NCBI GenBank assembly: GCA_943846615.1
Contig: OX044354.1
Span: forward strand, 434,001 to 498,000
DNA from: an uncultured Amylibacter sp.
GTDB lineage: Bacteria; Pseudomonadota; Alphaproteobacteria; Rhodobacterales; Rhodobacteraceae
Length of the DNA stretch: 64,000 nt
Direction: 5' to 3'
The translations under genes and the position numbers were made by a program. Shown here one piece after another: positions 27,137 to 36,087 of the stretch; the first letter of the stretch is position 1, and each line of letters opens with the position of its first letter. The notes below the pieces were generated by a model. That model did not search any database and was not told the origin of the DNA. It saw only the letters and a program-made list of their open reading frames with translations.

Positions 27137-27882
27137 AACATTTCAAATTGACCGTTGCGCCAAATGGGGCGCGATTACAGAAAGCGGATCACCCTGCGTT
27201 GCCGATCAGTATAGAAGATACGGTTGCAACGGCGGTTGCATGTCATGCTGCTGGCGCTGATGAAATACATCTACACGTGCGAAATGCGGATGGTTCACAC
27301 AGCTTGGATACTGGCCAATATCGCGAGGCGATTGCGGAACTGGCGAATGCGGTGCCTGATATGTCTGTGCAAATCACAACCGAAAGTGCGGGCGTTTTTG
27401 GTGTAGAGGCACAATTGAAATGTTTGACTGAGCTACGCCCTGCGGCGGCCAGTATTTCTGTGCGTGAAATGGCACGAGATGCGGAATTGGCGAAACGTGC
27501 CTATGATGTTTGCGCGGATGCGGGCACGCAGGTTCAGCATATTTTATATACGCCCGATTGCGTGGCACAGTTGTTGGCGTGGCGTGATGCGGGCATGATC
27601 CATGCGGCGCAAAATGATGTGATTTTTGTTTTGGGACATTACAATCCGCCCGTTGTAGCAACGCCCGATCATCTGGATAGGTTTCTATCTGCGATTGATG
27701 GGCGCGGTTTGGCATGGTCGGCCTGTGCATTTGGGTTGCATGAACATGAATGCCTGTCCCACGCGGTGGCGCGTGGTGGAAATGTGCGCATTGGTTTTGA
27801 AAATAATCATCAGGCGGCGGATGGATCGATATTCGATGATAACGCTGCATCAATCACCGCCTTTCTGGCGCAACTAAAGTAG
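27133..27882 (+). CDS. Beta-keto acid cleavage enzyme family protein (BKACE, DUF849)
   Basis: 249 residues; ATG overlaps the response regulator stop. TIM-barrel with the zinc-site residues visible: ADEIHLHVRNADG (H46 and H48) and IGFENNHQAADG (E223), plus the ITTESAG strand. Family members (for example 3-keto-5-aminohexanoate cleavage enzyme) condense a beta-keto acid with acetyl-CoA to give acetoacetate and a new acyl-CoA. This one is shorter than the usual ~275-310 residues. Operon context with a class III aminotransferase suggests that the keto acid arises from an amino compound taken up by the TAXI-TRAP system. Substrate unknown. Confidence 0.82.
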   Translation: MKHFKLTVAPNGARLQKADHPALPISIEDTVATAVACHAAGADEIHLHVRNADGSHSLDTGQYREAIAELANAVPDMSVQITTESAGVFGVEAQLKCLTELRPAAASISVREMARDAELAKRAYDVCADAGTQVQHILYTPDCVAQLLAWRDAGMIHAAQNDVIFVLGHYNPPVVATPDHLDRFLSAIDGRGLAWSACAFGLHEHECLSHAVARGGNVRIGFENNHQAADGSIFDDNAASITAFLAQLK

Positions 27883-27888
27883 CTTAAA

Positions 27889-29214
27889 ATGTCTCACGTT
27901 TTCCCACGTCATTGTAAATCCAATCTGCCCACCGCCGTTGCGGGGGATGGGTGTTATTTAATTGACAGCAACGGCAAACGCTATTTCGATGGATCGGGTG
28001 GTGCGGCCGTGTCCTGTTTGGGGCATTCGAACCAGCGCGTGATTGATGCGGTGAAGGCACAGGTGGACCAACTGGCCTTTGCGCATACGGGATTTTTGAC
28101 ATCTGATCCTGCTGAAAAATTGGCGGATTTGTTGATTGAACACGCGCCAGAAAACCTGGAACGGGTCTATTTCGTTTCTGGTGGATCAGAGGCAATAGAG
28201 GCCGCGATCAAGTTATCGCGCCAATCACATTTGGAAAATGGGCAAACAGAGCGCCGCCATATTATTGCGCGCCAGCAGAGTTATCACGGAAATACGTTGG
28301 GCGCATTGGCGGCAGGCGGGAATGAATGGCGCCGTGCGCAGTTTGATCCGTTGTTGATTAACATCAGCCATATCGCGCCGTGCTATGAATATGTTTTGCG
28401 CGGTGATGATGAAACCGCGCATCAATATGGACAACGCGCTGCGCAGGAGCTGGAGGATGAAATCATTCGCCTTGGCCCTGATACGGTGATGGCATTTATG
28501 GCGGAACCCGTGGTGGGCGCCACGCTGGGTGCGGTGCCTGCGGTGGATGGATATTTCAAACGCATCCGCGAGATTTGTGATCAATACGGCGTGCACCTGA
28601 TCTTGGACGAGGTGATGTGTGGCATGGGGCGTACGGGGCATCTGTTTGCCTGTTCGCATGATCAAATCCAGCCAGATATTTTGACAATCGCCAAGGGCTT
28701 GGGCGCTGGTTATCAGCCCATCGGCGCGATGTTATGTAGTGGTGTAATTTACGATAGCGTTGCCAATGGAACCGGTTTTTTCCAACATGGGCATACCTAT
28801 ATCGGGCATCCCGTTGCTTGTGCGGCGGCATTGGCCGTAGTGTCCGAAATCGTGGAACGCGATCTGCCCGCGCGGGTTAAGGTGATGGGGGTCAAGTTGC
28901 ATGATGCGCTGAACGCGGCCTTGGGCCAGCATGAAAACGTGGGTGATATTCGCGGGCGTGGGTTGTTCCAAGGTGTTGAATTTGTGGCGGATCAAACAAC
29001 CAAGGAACCATATGATCCATCGCGAGGCTTGGCGGGCAAGATTAAGAAGATCGCGTTTGAAAATGGTTTGATTTGTTATCCAATGCCTGGAACGCGGGAT
29101 GGCAAAAAGGGCGATCACCTATTGCTGGCGCCGCCCTTTATTATAACTGATGAACAAATCGACGAGGTGGTTTCAAAGTTGACCACATCGATTGAACAGG
29201 CTTTGGAAACCTAG
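27889..29214 (+). CDS. Class III PLP-dependent aminotransferase
   Basis: 441 residues, 6 bases after the BKACE gene. PLP site: VSGGSEAIEAAIKLSRQ (phosphate-binding SGSEA region), SYHGNTLGAL, HLILDEVMCGMGRTG with D240, and ILTIAKGLGAGYQPIGAML with the Schiff-base K269. This is the omega-aminotransferase/GABA-transaminase/ornithine branch; the exact amine donor cannot be read from sequence. With the beta-keto acid cleavage enzyme it could turn a beta-amino or omega-amino acid into a keto acid, then cleave it. Its stop overlaps the convergent eda stop. Confidence 0.88.
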   Translation: MSHVFPRHCKSNLPTAVAGDGCYLIDSNGKRYFDGSGGAAVSCLGHSNQRVIDAVKAQVDQLAFAHTGFLTSDPAEKLADLLIEHAPENLERVYFVSGGSEAIEAAIKLSRQSHLENGQTERRHIIARQQSYHGNTLGALAAGGNEWRRAQFDPLLINISHIAPCYEYVLRGDDETAHQYGQRAAQELEDEIIRLGPDTVMAFMAEPVVGATLGAVPAVDGYFKRIREICDQYGVHLILDEVMCGMGRTGHLFACSHDQIQPDILTIAKGLGAGYQPIGAMLCSGVIYDSVANGTGFFQHGHTYIGHPVACAAALAVVSEIVERDLPARVKVMGVKLHDALNAALGQHENVGDIRGRGLFQGVEFVADQTTKEPYDPSRGLAGKIKKIAFENGLICYPMPGTRDGKKGDHLLLAPPFIITDEQIDEVVSKLTTSIEQALET

Positions 29215-29861
29215 CCGAGTTGCGCGACTGCGTCGCTGGCCAACTTCTCGATCGCGTCCCAATCATGTGCGTTTGTGGCGCTGCCCGGTGCAACCCATGA
29301 ACCGCCAACGCATTCGATGTTTGACAATGACAGGTAGTCAGATGCATTCGCCAATGACACGCCGCCCGTTGGGCAGAATGTGATTTGTGGCAAAACGGAT
29401 GCCAATGATTTAAGGAATGGCGCGCCGCCTGCTGCCTGAGCCGGGAAGAATTTTTGAACCGTGTAGCCGCGTTCCATCAACGCCATTGATTCAGATGCGG
29501 ACGTCGCGCCCGCTAACAATGGCAAACCGTTTGCTTCGCATGCGTCGATCAATGTGGATGTTGCACCCGGTGAAACGCCGAATGTTGCGCCAGCGGCAAC
29601 CGCGTTTTCAACGTCTTTGGGCGTGATCAATGTACCTGCGCCAACAACGCCGCCCTTGATTTTTGCCATTTCTGCGATTGCTTCTAATGCGCATGTTGTG
29701 CGCAGAGTTACTTCTAATACTGGCAGACCACCACGTACCAATGCGGAGCCCAAACCGTTTGCCGTGTCCAGATTATCGACGACGAGAACAGGAATGACGG
29801 GTGCCAATTTGCATATTTCTAGGTTACGTTTACTGGCCTCTGCGCCTGTGATTTTTCCCAT
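29211..29861 (-). CDS. eda: 2-dehydro-3-deoxy-phosphogluconate (KDPG) aldolase
   Basis: 216 residues. Class I aldolase barrel with the general base E50 (LPVLEVTLRTTCALE), GAGTLITPKDVENA, FGVSPGATSTLIDA and the Schiff-base lysine K137 in VQKFFPAQAAGG. Splits KDPG into pyruvate and glyceraldehyde 3-phosphate, the last step of the Entner-Doudoroff route. Last gene of gap-pgl-edd-eda, 9 bases after edd. Regulated with them, presumably by the LacI-type regulator at 33505. Confidence 0.97.
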   Translation of the reverse strand: MGKITGAEASKRNLEICKLAPVIPVLVVDNLDTANGLGSALVRGGLPVLEVTLRTTCALEAIAEMAKIKGGVVGAGTLITPKDVENAVAAGATFGVSPGATSTLIDACEANGLPLLAGATSASESMALMERGYTVQKFFPAQAAGGAPFLKSLASVLPQITFCPTGGVSLANASDYLSLSNIECVGGSWVAPGSATNAHDWDAIEKLASDAVAQLG

Positions 29862-29870
29862 GATCTTCCC

Positions 29871-31679
29871 TTAGAAGTTAAAGACTGAGGCGCCCGCTTC
29901 GGCGGGGCCTGCGTTTTGGCGGAACATATCAAACAGTTCGCGCCCTAATCCGATGTTGTTGTGTGATAAATCAGGATGGCTGATTTGTCGTGCGAATACG
30001 GCGTCGTCTGCCACGGAAATGATGCCATCAACGGCGTTCACCGTAACGATGTCGCCATCCTCTAGGTATGCAAGTGGGCCGTTATCCAATGCCTCTGGTG
30101 TGACGTGGATTGCGGCGGGCACTTTGCCTGATGCGCCAGACATGCGGCCATCGGTCAACAATGCGACCTTGATGCCGCGTTCCTGCAACACCGCCAAACA
30201 TGGCGTTAGGTTGTGCAATTCAGGCATGCCGTTGGCGCGTGGGCCTTGGTAACGGACGACGACGATAACATCGCTGTCGAATTCGCCAGCGCGGAATGCA
30301 TCCAGAACGGGTTGTTGATCGCGAAACACGCGCACGGGTGCTGTGATGTTGCGGCGTTCCTCTGCTACGGCAGAGATCTTCATCACGGCGGAGCCAAGGT
30401 TGCCCTTTAGATCGGATAAACCGCCGGATACTTGGAATGGTTCCTTAACGCTTGCGATGATTTTGTCATTCAATGCGGTTTCTGGGCCAGCGTGCCAATC
30501 CAGTTTACCGTCCACCAATTTTGGATCCTTGGTGTAATCGTTCAAACCTGATCCTGTGATGGTTTGCGTATCGTCATGCAACAAGCCTGCGTTCAACAAT
30601 TCGCTGATGACCAACCCCAGTCCGCCAGCGGCGTGGAAGTGGTTCACATCCGCCAAGCCGTTTGGATAAACGCGGGTTAGCAATGGAATATTGGCGGAAA
30701 CGGCGGCGAAATCAGACCAGTCCAAAATGATACCGCTGGCACGCGCCATCGCGATCAAGTGGATCAGCAGGTTCGTTGAACCACCCGTAGCCATCAAACC
30801 AACAATCCCATTCACATATGCGCGTTCGTCCAGAACCTGTGAAACGGGTGTGTATTCATCACCAAGATCGGAAATTTCCAACGCACGACGCGCGCCGTGT
30901 TCTGTCAATGCATCACGCAAAGGCGTATTGGGATTAACAAAGCTGGCACCTGGTAAATGCAGGCCCATGAATTCCATCAACATCTGATTTGTGTTTGCAG
31001 TGCCGTAAAACGTACATGTACCCGGGCCGTGATAGCTGGCCATTTCGGACGCCATCAGATCGGAACGATCTGCTTTGCCTTCGGCGAAACGTTGTCGCAC
31101 TTTGGCTTTGTCATCATTGCTTTGGCCTGTGGTCATTGGACCTGCTGGCAGGAATACCGCTGGCAGGTGACCAAATGTGGCGGCCGCGATCACCAAACCG
31201 GGTACGATTTTATCACATACACCCAGATAAACCGTGCTGTCGAATACGTTGTGCGACAGGCCGATGCCAGCCGACATCGCGATTGCGTCGCGGCTGAACA
31301 ATGACAATTCCATGCCTGTTTGGCCTTGGGTGATACCATCACACATCGCAGGTACGCCCGCCGCAACCTGTGCGGTGCCGCCAGCATTGCGTGCCACGTT
31401 TTTGATCAAATCAGGGTAGGCCTGAAATGGGTGGTGGGCCGATAACATATCGTTATAGGCCGTGATAATTCCGATATTACCCGCCTGCCCCGCCATCAAA
31501 CGTTCCTGATCATCGCCCATCGGCGCGTAGGCATGGGCCTGATTGCCGCATGTTAGATGCGCACGCTTTGGCCCATCTTTGCGGGCTCCATCCATACGAT
31601 CTAAATACGCACGGCGTGTTTTTTCAGACCGCTTCACGATGCGGTTTGTGATGCGGTCTAATTCGGGACTAAGGGCCAT
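29871..31679 (-). CDS. edd: 6-phosphogluconate dehydratase
   Basis: 602 residues, the normal length. IlvD/Edd family marks: CDGITQGQTGMELSLFSRD near the N-terminus, GTCTFYGTANTNQM (Fe-S cysteine), VGLMATGGSTNLLIHL and LLTDGRMSGASGKVPAAIHV. The enzyme holds a 4Fe-4S cluster and dehydrates 6-phosphogluconate to KDPG. Third gene of the operon, between pgl and eda. Confidence 0.97.
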   Translation of the reverse strand: MALSPELDRITNRIVKRSEKTRRAYLDRMDGARKDGPKRAHLTCGNQAHAYAPMGDDQERLMAGQAGNIGIITAYNDMLSAHHPFQAYPDLIKNVARNAGGTAQVAAGVPAMCDGITQGQTGMELSLFSRDAIAMSAGIGLSHNVFDSTVYLGVCDKIVPGLVIAAATFGHLPAVFLPAGPMTTGQSNDDKAKVRQRFAEGKADRSDLMASEMASYHGPGTCTFYGTANTNQMLMEFMGLHLPGASFVNPNTPLRDALTEHGARRALEISDLGDEYTPVSQVLDERAYVNGIVGLMATGGSTNLLIHLIAMARASGIILDWSDFAAVSANIPLLTRVYPNGLADVNHFHAAGGLGLVISELLNAGLLHDDTQTITGSGLNDYTKDPKLVDGKLDWHAGPETALNDKIIASVKEPFQVSGGLSDLKGNLGSAVMKISAVAEERRNITAPVRVFRDQQPVLDAFRAGEFDSDVIVVVRYQGPRANGMPELHNLTPCLAVLQERGIKVALLTDGRMSGASGKVPAAIHVTPEALDNGPLAYLEDGDIVTVNAVDGIISVADDAVFARQISHPDLSHNNIGLGRELFDMFRQNAGPAEAGASVFNF

Positions 31680-31691
31680 GATGGAACCTAT

Positions 31692-32384
31692 CTAGAGTGA
31701 GAAATGCACGAGGATTGGGCGGTGAACTGTCATCAAGGCCTTAATCGGTGCAAGTGCTGGGTTTTCAATTTGGACAGCACGTTTCAATGCGGTTCGTTTA
31801 TCACTGCCGGTGATTAACAAATGCATATTGCGTGATGCGCGTAAAACGGGCGCTGTCAATGTTAGGCGCGCTTCTGGTTGATCTTCGGGGTAGACCGCCA
31901 AAATGCGTTTGTTCTGTGTGTCGATTAACGCTTCGTTGAGACGATCCATGGATGGGAACAGGCTGGCGGTGTGCATATCCAAGCCCATGCCAACGACGCA
32001 GACATCAAACGGGCCAACATCGGCCATGTCTGCGCCCAATTTTTCCGCCAATTCATCGGGTTCCATTCCATCGCGCCAAAACGCGAAAAATTTCGCGTCT
32101 GCGGCGTTGTTTTGGATCAAGGCATCGCGCACCAGCGCCGTGTTGGATCGATCTGACGTTGTTGGTACGAACCGTTCATCGCTAAGGAAAACGGTAACGT
32201 TTTTCCAATCAAGTTCTTTGGACGACAATTCCTGTAGAAACGGCAGTGGCGTTGTGCCACCTGGTACGACGAGGCTGGCACTGCCCTTTTCCGCCAAAGC
32301 ATCGCGCAATTGTTTCGCAACGCGATTGGCCAAGCCGGTCATTTGTGTGCCTTTGTCGTCGTATTCAATAATTTCTACAGTCAT
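31692..32384 (-). CDS. pgl: 6-phosphogluconolactonase
   Basis: 230 residues. Family marks LVVPGGTTPLPFLQEL, VFLSDERFVP and VCVVGMGLDMHTASLFPS, the NagB/RpiA-like fold of DevB-type lactonases. Hydrolyses 6-phosphogluconolactone before Edd. It lies 9 bases after gap and 12 before edd, in the same operon. A zwf gene is not in the window, so glucose-6-phosphate dehydrogenase must be elsewhere. Confidence 0.95.
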   Translation of the reverse strand: MTVEIIEYDDKGTQMTGLANRVAKQLRDALAEKGSASLVVPGGTTPLPFLQELSSKELDWKNVTVFLSDERFVPTTSDRSNTALVRDALIQNNAADAKFFAFWRDGMEPDELAEKLGADMADVGPFDVCVVGMGLDMHTASLFPSMDRLNEALIDTQNKRILAVYPEDQPEARLTLTAPVLRASRNMHLLITGSDKRTALKRAVQIENPALAPIKALMTVHRPILVHFSL

Positions 32385-32393
32385 TTTTTTCCC

Positions 32394-33392
32394 TTATAAT
32401 GCATTTAACGTACGGGCTGTGTCGATCATTCGGTTCGAAAAGCCCCATTCGTTATCATACCATGAAACGATGCGAACTAAACCATCCGCAGTGACGCATG
32501 TTTGTGGCTGTGCGTAATTACTGGATGTTGTTGTGTGATTGTAGTCGATTGAAACTAAGGGTTCGTCTTCGAAACTAAGAACACCCTTCATACGACCATT
32601 TGCTGCTGCCTGCATCGCAGCGTTGATCTCATCCAGTGTTACTGGGTTTTCTGGCATGAATGTCAAATCAACCAGTGATACGTTTGGCGTGGGTACGCGA
32701 ATTGCGCTGCCTTCCAATTTACCAGTCAGTTCTGGCAATACCAATGAAATCGCTTTCGCGGCGCCTGTTGATGTAGGGATCATGGACAGGGCACCTGCTC
32801 GTGCGCGGTACAGATCGTTGTGATCGCTGTCGTGTAGTGATTGATCACCTGTGTAGGCGTGGATCGTTGTCATGTAACCCGATTTGATGCCGCATAAATC
32901 GTTCAAAACCTTGGCAACAGGTGCCAAACAGTTTGTGGTACATGATCCGTTTGAAACGATTGTATCGTCTGCGGTCAACGTATCCTCGTTCACGCCGAAT
33001 ACGATTGTTTTGTCGGCGTTTTTGCCTGGTGCAGAAATTAGAACCTTCTTTGCGCCAGCGGCCAACAACTTTGACGCCCCTTCACGATCGGTGAAGTATC
33101 CCGTGCATTCCATCGCAATATCAACGCCGTCCAGCGGCAGTTTAGATGGATCGCGCTCCTCAGTTACCTGAATGAATTGACCGTTTACGTTGAAACCACC
33201 ATCAACGACCTCGACCGTGCCGTTGAAGCGACCGTGTACAGAGTCGTAACGCAACAAATGCGCCAATGTATTATTGTCGGCCAAATCATTGATGCCCGCG
33301 ATTTTGATATCATCGTGACCGTATTCAAATACGGAACGAAATACAGCGCGACCAATGCGGCCAAATCCATTGATGAAGATAGTAGTTGTCAT
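32394..33392 (-). CDS. gap: Glyceraldehyde-3-phosphate dehydrogenase
   Basis: 332 residues. NAD-binding INGFGRIGRAVFRS, the catalytic C151 in SNGSCTTNCLAPVAK, the histidine in TTIHAYTGDQ, and VSWYDNEWGFSNRM. First gene of gap-pgl-edd-eda, so the aldolase product is oxidised by a co-expressed enzyme. D40 in INDLADNNTL lies where NAD-preferring enzymes carry the acidic residue. Its upstream region carries the tandem LacI-type operators at 33422-33450. Confidence 0.97.
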   Translation of the reverse strand: MTTTIFINGFGRIGRAVFRSVFEYGHDDIKIAGINDLADNNTLAHLLRYDSVHGRFNGTVEVVDGGFNVNGQFIQVTEERDPSKLPLDGVDIAMECTGYFTDREGASKLLAAGAKKVLISAPGKNADKTIVFGVNEDTLTADDTIVSNGSCTTNCLAPVAKVLNDLCGIKSGYMTTIHAYTGDQSLHDSDHNDLYRARAGALSMIPTSTGAAKAISLVLPELTGKLEGSAIRVPTPNVSLVDLTFMPENPVTLDEINAAMQAAANGRMKGVLSFEDEPLVSIDYNHTTTSSNYAQPQTCVTADGLVRIVSWYDNEWGFSNRMIDTARTLNAL

Positions 33393-33421
33393 AGCATGCT
33401 CCGCGGGACTGATTCACTTTT

Positions 33422-33450
33422 ACCGTTAGCGCTAACGGTTGCGCTAACGC
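33422..33450. promoter_or_regulatory. Tandem LacI-type operators
   Basis: ACCGTTAGCGCTAACGGT (33422-33439) is a perfect 18-base palindrome with the central CG of LacI-family sites, and GGTTGCGCTAACGC (33437-33450) is a second, weaker half-overlapping copy 13 bases on. It lies 29 bases upstream of gap and 55 bases upstream of the divergent LacI-family gene. Confidence 0.9.
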
Positions 33451-33504
33451 TTGTCAAGAAAACCTTTCGCGTGACATCCCTGTTTGATGCGTTAAATATG
33501 AGGC

Positions 33505-34509
33505 ATGAAACGCAGATTGACCCTGAAAGACGTGGCACATGCCGCCAACGTTAGCGAAATGACCGCATCGCGCGCACTGCGCAATGCGTCAGACGTATCT
33601 GCCAAGACGAAAACCAAGGTGATGGATGCGGCAGCCGAGTTGGGTTATGTGCCCAACCAAATTGCTGGTGCGCTGGCATCGAACAAGGTGAACTTGGTCG
33701 GCGTGGTTATTCCATCGGTCAAAAGTTATGTGTTTTCCGAAGTTTTGGACGGTATTTCTGCGTCATTGAAACCATCCCAATTGCGCCCTGTGTTTGGATT
33801 AACAGATTACGATTTGGATTTAGAGGCAGAGGTGATCCGCGATATGTTGGCATGGCGCCCAGCCGGATTGATTGTGGCAGGGTTGGAACATTCGTCGGCG
33901 ACACGCAAAATGTTGCATGCGGCTGATACACCGATTGTTGAAATAATGGATGTCGATGGCGATGCGATTGATTCCTGTGTTGGAATTTCACATTTTCAGG
34001 CGGGGTTCGACATGGCGCAGGCCATTGTGGATAAGGGCCATCGCAAAATTGGGTTCATGGGCACCAAAATGCCATTGGATTTCCGAGCCACGAAACGACT
34101 GGATGGATTTATAGCTGGATTGAAAAACAAGGGTGTGACCTTGTTAGACAAAGAGCTGTATTGCGAAGGATCAACCGTGCGCAAAGGCAAAGAAGCCACC
34201 GCCGCGATGTTGCAACGCCATCCTGATATGCAATGTGTGTACTGTTCCACGGATGTCATTGCGATTGGCGCGATGATGCATTGTATTGGCGCGGGAATTT
34301 CGATCCCAGATCAATTGGCTATTGCTGGGTTTAATGCGTTGACAATGTCCGAAGGATTGCCAATGGAATTGGCGACGACGGATTCATTGCGGTTTGATAT
34401 TGGTAAGGCGGCGGCGGATATCGTTTTGCAACGCAACATTTCAGGTGCGTCGCAAAACAGTAAGCGGATCACATTTACGCCTGCTGTGAAACCTGGAAAC
34501 AGTATTTAA
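33505..34509 (+). CDS. LacI-family transcriptional regulator of the Entner-Doudoroff operon
   Basis: 334 residues. N-terminal HTH: LTLKDVAHAANVSEMTASRALRNASDVSAKT, with the hinge helix IAGALASNKVN. The C-terminal periplasmic-binding-like domain (VGVVIPSVKSYVFSEVLDGI, GFMGTKMPLDFRATKRLDGF, AIAGFN) resembles the GntR branch that senses gluconate-type sugar acids. Divergent from gap-pgl-edd-eda with a clear palindromic operator between; it likely represses that operon and its own gene until an effector such as a phosphorylated sugar acid binds. The effector is inferred. Confidence 0.9.
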   Translation: MKRRLTLKDVAHAANVSEMTASRALRNASDVSAKTKTKVMDAAAELGYVPNQIAGALASNKVNLVGVVIPSVKSYVFSEVLDGISASLKPSQLRPVFGLTDYDLDLEAEVIRDMLAWRPAGLIVAGLEHSSATRKMLHAADTPIVEIMDVDGDAIDSCVGISHFQAGFDMAQAIVDKGHRKIGFMGTKMPLDFRATKRLDGFIAGLKNKGVTLLDKELYCEGSTVRKGKEATAAMLQRHPDMQCVYCSTDVIAIGAMMHCIGAGISIPDQLAIAGFNALTMSEGLPMELATTDSLRFDIGKAAADIVLQRNISGASQNSKRITFTPAVKPGNSI

Positions 34510-35978
34510 CGAAACGCGGTTTCTTCGAAGCTGCGTAATTTACGTGAATGCAGACGTTCCAACGGCATGTCGCGCAAAATTTCCATCGTGCGGATACCAA
34601 TTTTCAAATGCCGCGCGACCTGAGTCGTGTAAAAATCGCTGGCCATGCCGGGCAATTTTAATTCACCGTGAAGTGGTTTGTCGGACACGCATAACAATGT
34701 GCCATACGGCACGCGAAACCGAAAACCGTTGGCGGCGATTGCTGCACTTTCCATATCCAATGCGATGGCGCGCGATTGGCTTAGGCGTTTAATCGGGCCT
34801 GATGTTTCGCGCAATTCCCAGTTACGGTTATCGACGCTGGCAACGGTGCCCGTGCGTAGAACGCTCTTTAATTCAAAACCCTTTAATGCGGTTATATCGC
34901 CCACAGCGGTTTCCAATGCGATCTGCACTTCGGCCAATGGTGGGATCGGAACAGAGCTGGGTAGATCATCATCCAAAACGTGATCCTCGCGGACGTATGC
35001 GTGCGCCAAGACGAAATCACCCAGTGATTGTGAATTCCGCAGACCCGCGCAATGCCCAACCATCAACCAGACATGAGGGCGCAAAACCGCGATGTGATCG
35101 GTGGCGGTTTTGGCGTTTGACGGCCCTACTCCGATATTCACCAATGTAATTCCACCGCCGTCCGGACGTTTTAAATGGTACGTCGGCATTTGTGGCAACT
35201 TCGCGGGAACCTCTATTTCACCACTCGCATCTGTGATCTCTTGGTTCCCTGTAGCGACGAAACTGGTGTAGCCGCTGTTTTTGTCCGCCAGCATTTCGCG
35301 CGCATAATCTTCGAATTCATCAACATAGAATTGGTAGTTTGTGAACAGAACATGTTCTTGGAAATGTTCGGCACGGGTGGCGGTGTAATGTTGTAGGCGC
35401 GCCAGCGAGTAATCAACGCGTTGTGCGGTGAACGGGGCCAGCGGGAAAAAACCATCTGTTTCGAATGAATTGACGCCGTTGATGATGTCGTCGTTTGTCG
35501 TTGCCAAATCTGGAACGTCAAACACATCGCGCAATGGGAATTCCATTGGTAAATCCACAGGGCCACTCTGTGCTGCTTGCATCGCGAAATGGATCGGGAT
35601 TGGTGTTTCTGAAACGCCTACACTGACGTCCACCTTGTGATTTTCGATCAACAGATCCAGCTGTTCGATCAGGTATTCGCGAAACAAATCAGGGCGGGTA
35701 ATTGTGGCGGCATAAACGCCAGGGCGCATGACGTGACCGTATGACAGGCGGCTGTCGATTTGCGCGAATGTCGTGGTTTTGATGCGAATTTCGGGGTAAA
35801 ACGCGCGAAAGCGTTCGCTGGGTTCTACACTCGCGTCTATGGTTGACAATTTCTGCGCCAAAAAGCCTGTCGCCTCTGAATACAAGGCGGTTATTCGATC
35901 TAACGCGTCGACGCTGCTTGAAAAATATTCAGGCGCGGTGCTTGGGGGTGTTTGGATCGACAGTTTCTTTTTGTTCAT
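34506..35978 (-). CDS. amn: AMP nucleosidase
   Basis: 490 residues from the ATG at 35978, chosen for the GAAGG eight bases upstream. N-terminal AMP-specific domain (RFRAFYPEIRIKTTT...) and C-terminal nucleoside phosphorylase-like domain: VNIGVGPSNAKTATDHIAVLRP, MVGHCAGLRNSQSLGDFVLAHAYVRED, ALDMESAAIAANGFRFRVPYG. Hydrolyses AMP to adenine and ribose 5-phosphate. Last gene of the nucleoside salvage run, after the 5'-nucleotidase but behind a terminator-like hairpin. Its stop overlaps the stop of the convergent LacI gene. Confidence 0.95.
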   Translation of the reverse strand: MNKKKLSIQTPPSTAPEYFSSSVDALDRITALYSEATGFLAQKLSTIDASVEPSERFRAFYPEIRIKTTTFAQIDSRLSYGHVMRPGVYAATITRPDLFREYLIEQLDLLIENHKVDVSVGVSETPIPIHFAMQAAQSGPVDLPMEFPLRDVFDVPDLATTNDDIINGVNSFETDGFFPLAPFTAQRVDYSLARLQHYTATRAEHFQEHVLFTNYQFYVDEFEDYAREMLADKNSGYTSFVATGNQEITDASGEIEVPAKLPQMPTYHLKRPDGGGITLVNIGVGPSNAKTATDHIAVLRPHVWLMVGHCAGLRNSQSLGDFVLAHAYVREDHVLDDDLPSSVPIPPLAEVQIALETAVGDITALKGFELKSVLRTGTVASVDNRNWELRETSGPIKRLSQSRAIALDMESAAIAANGFRFRVPYGTLLCVSDKPLHGELKLPGMASDFYTTQVARHLKIGIRTMEILRDMPLERLHSRKLRSFEETAFR

Positions 35979-36013
35979 CTGTTGTACCTTCATTTACTGA
36001 ATGTTCTTGTTAT

Positions 36014-36045
36014 AAAAATTGCTTTGGCATCAAAGATGCCAAAGC
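36014..36045 (-). terminator. Intrinsic terminator after the 5'-nucleotidase gene
   Basis: Minus strand: GCTTTGGCATC, loop TTT, GATGCCAAAGC, a perfect 11-bp stem, followed by AATTTTTATAA. A smaller stem (CCCTAT/ATAGGG, 36050-36064) lies just before it. It separates the salvage operon from amn, so amn may have its own promoter or depend on read-through. Confidence 0.88.
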
Positions 36046-36087
36046 ATTGCCCTATGAAATAGGGTGTTTAAAATTCACGTTGTGCTA

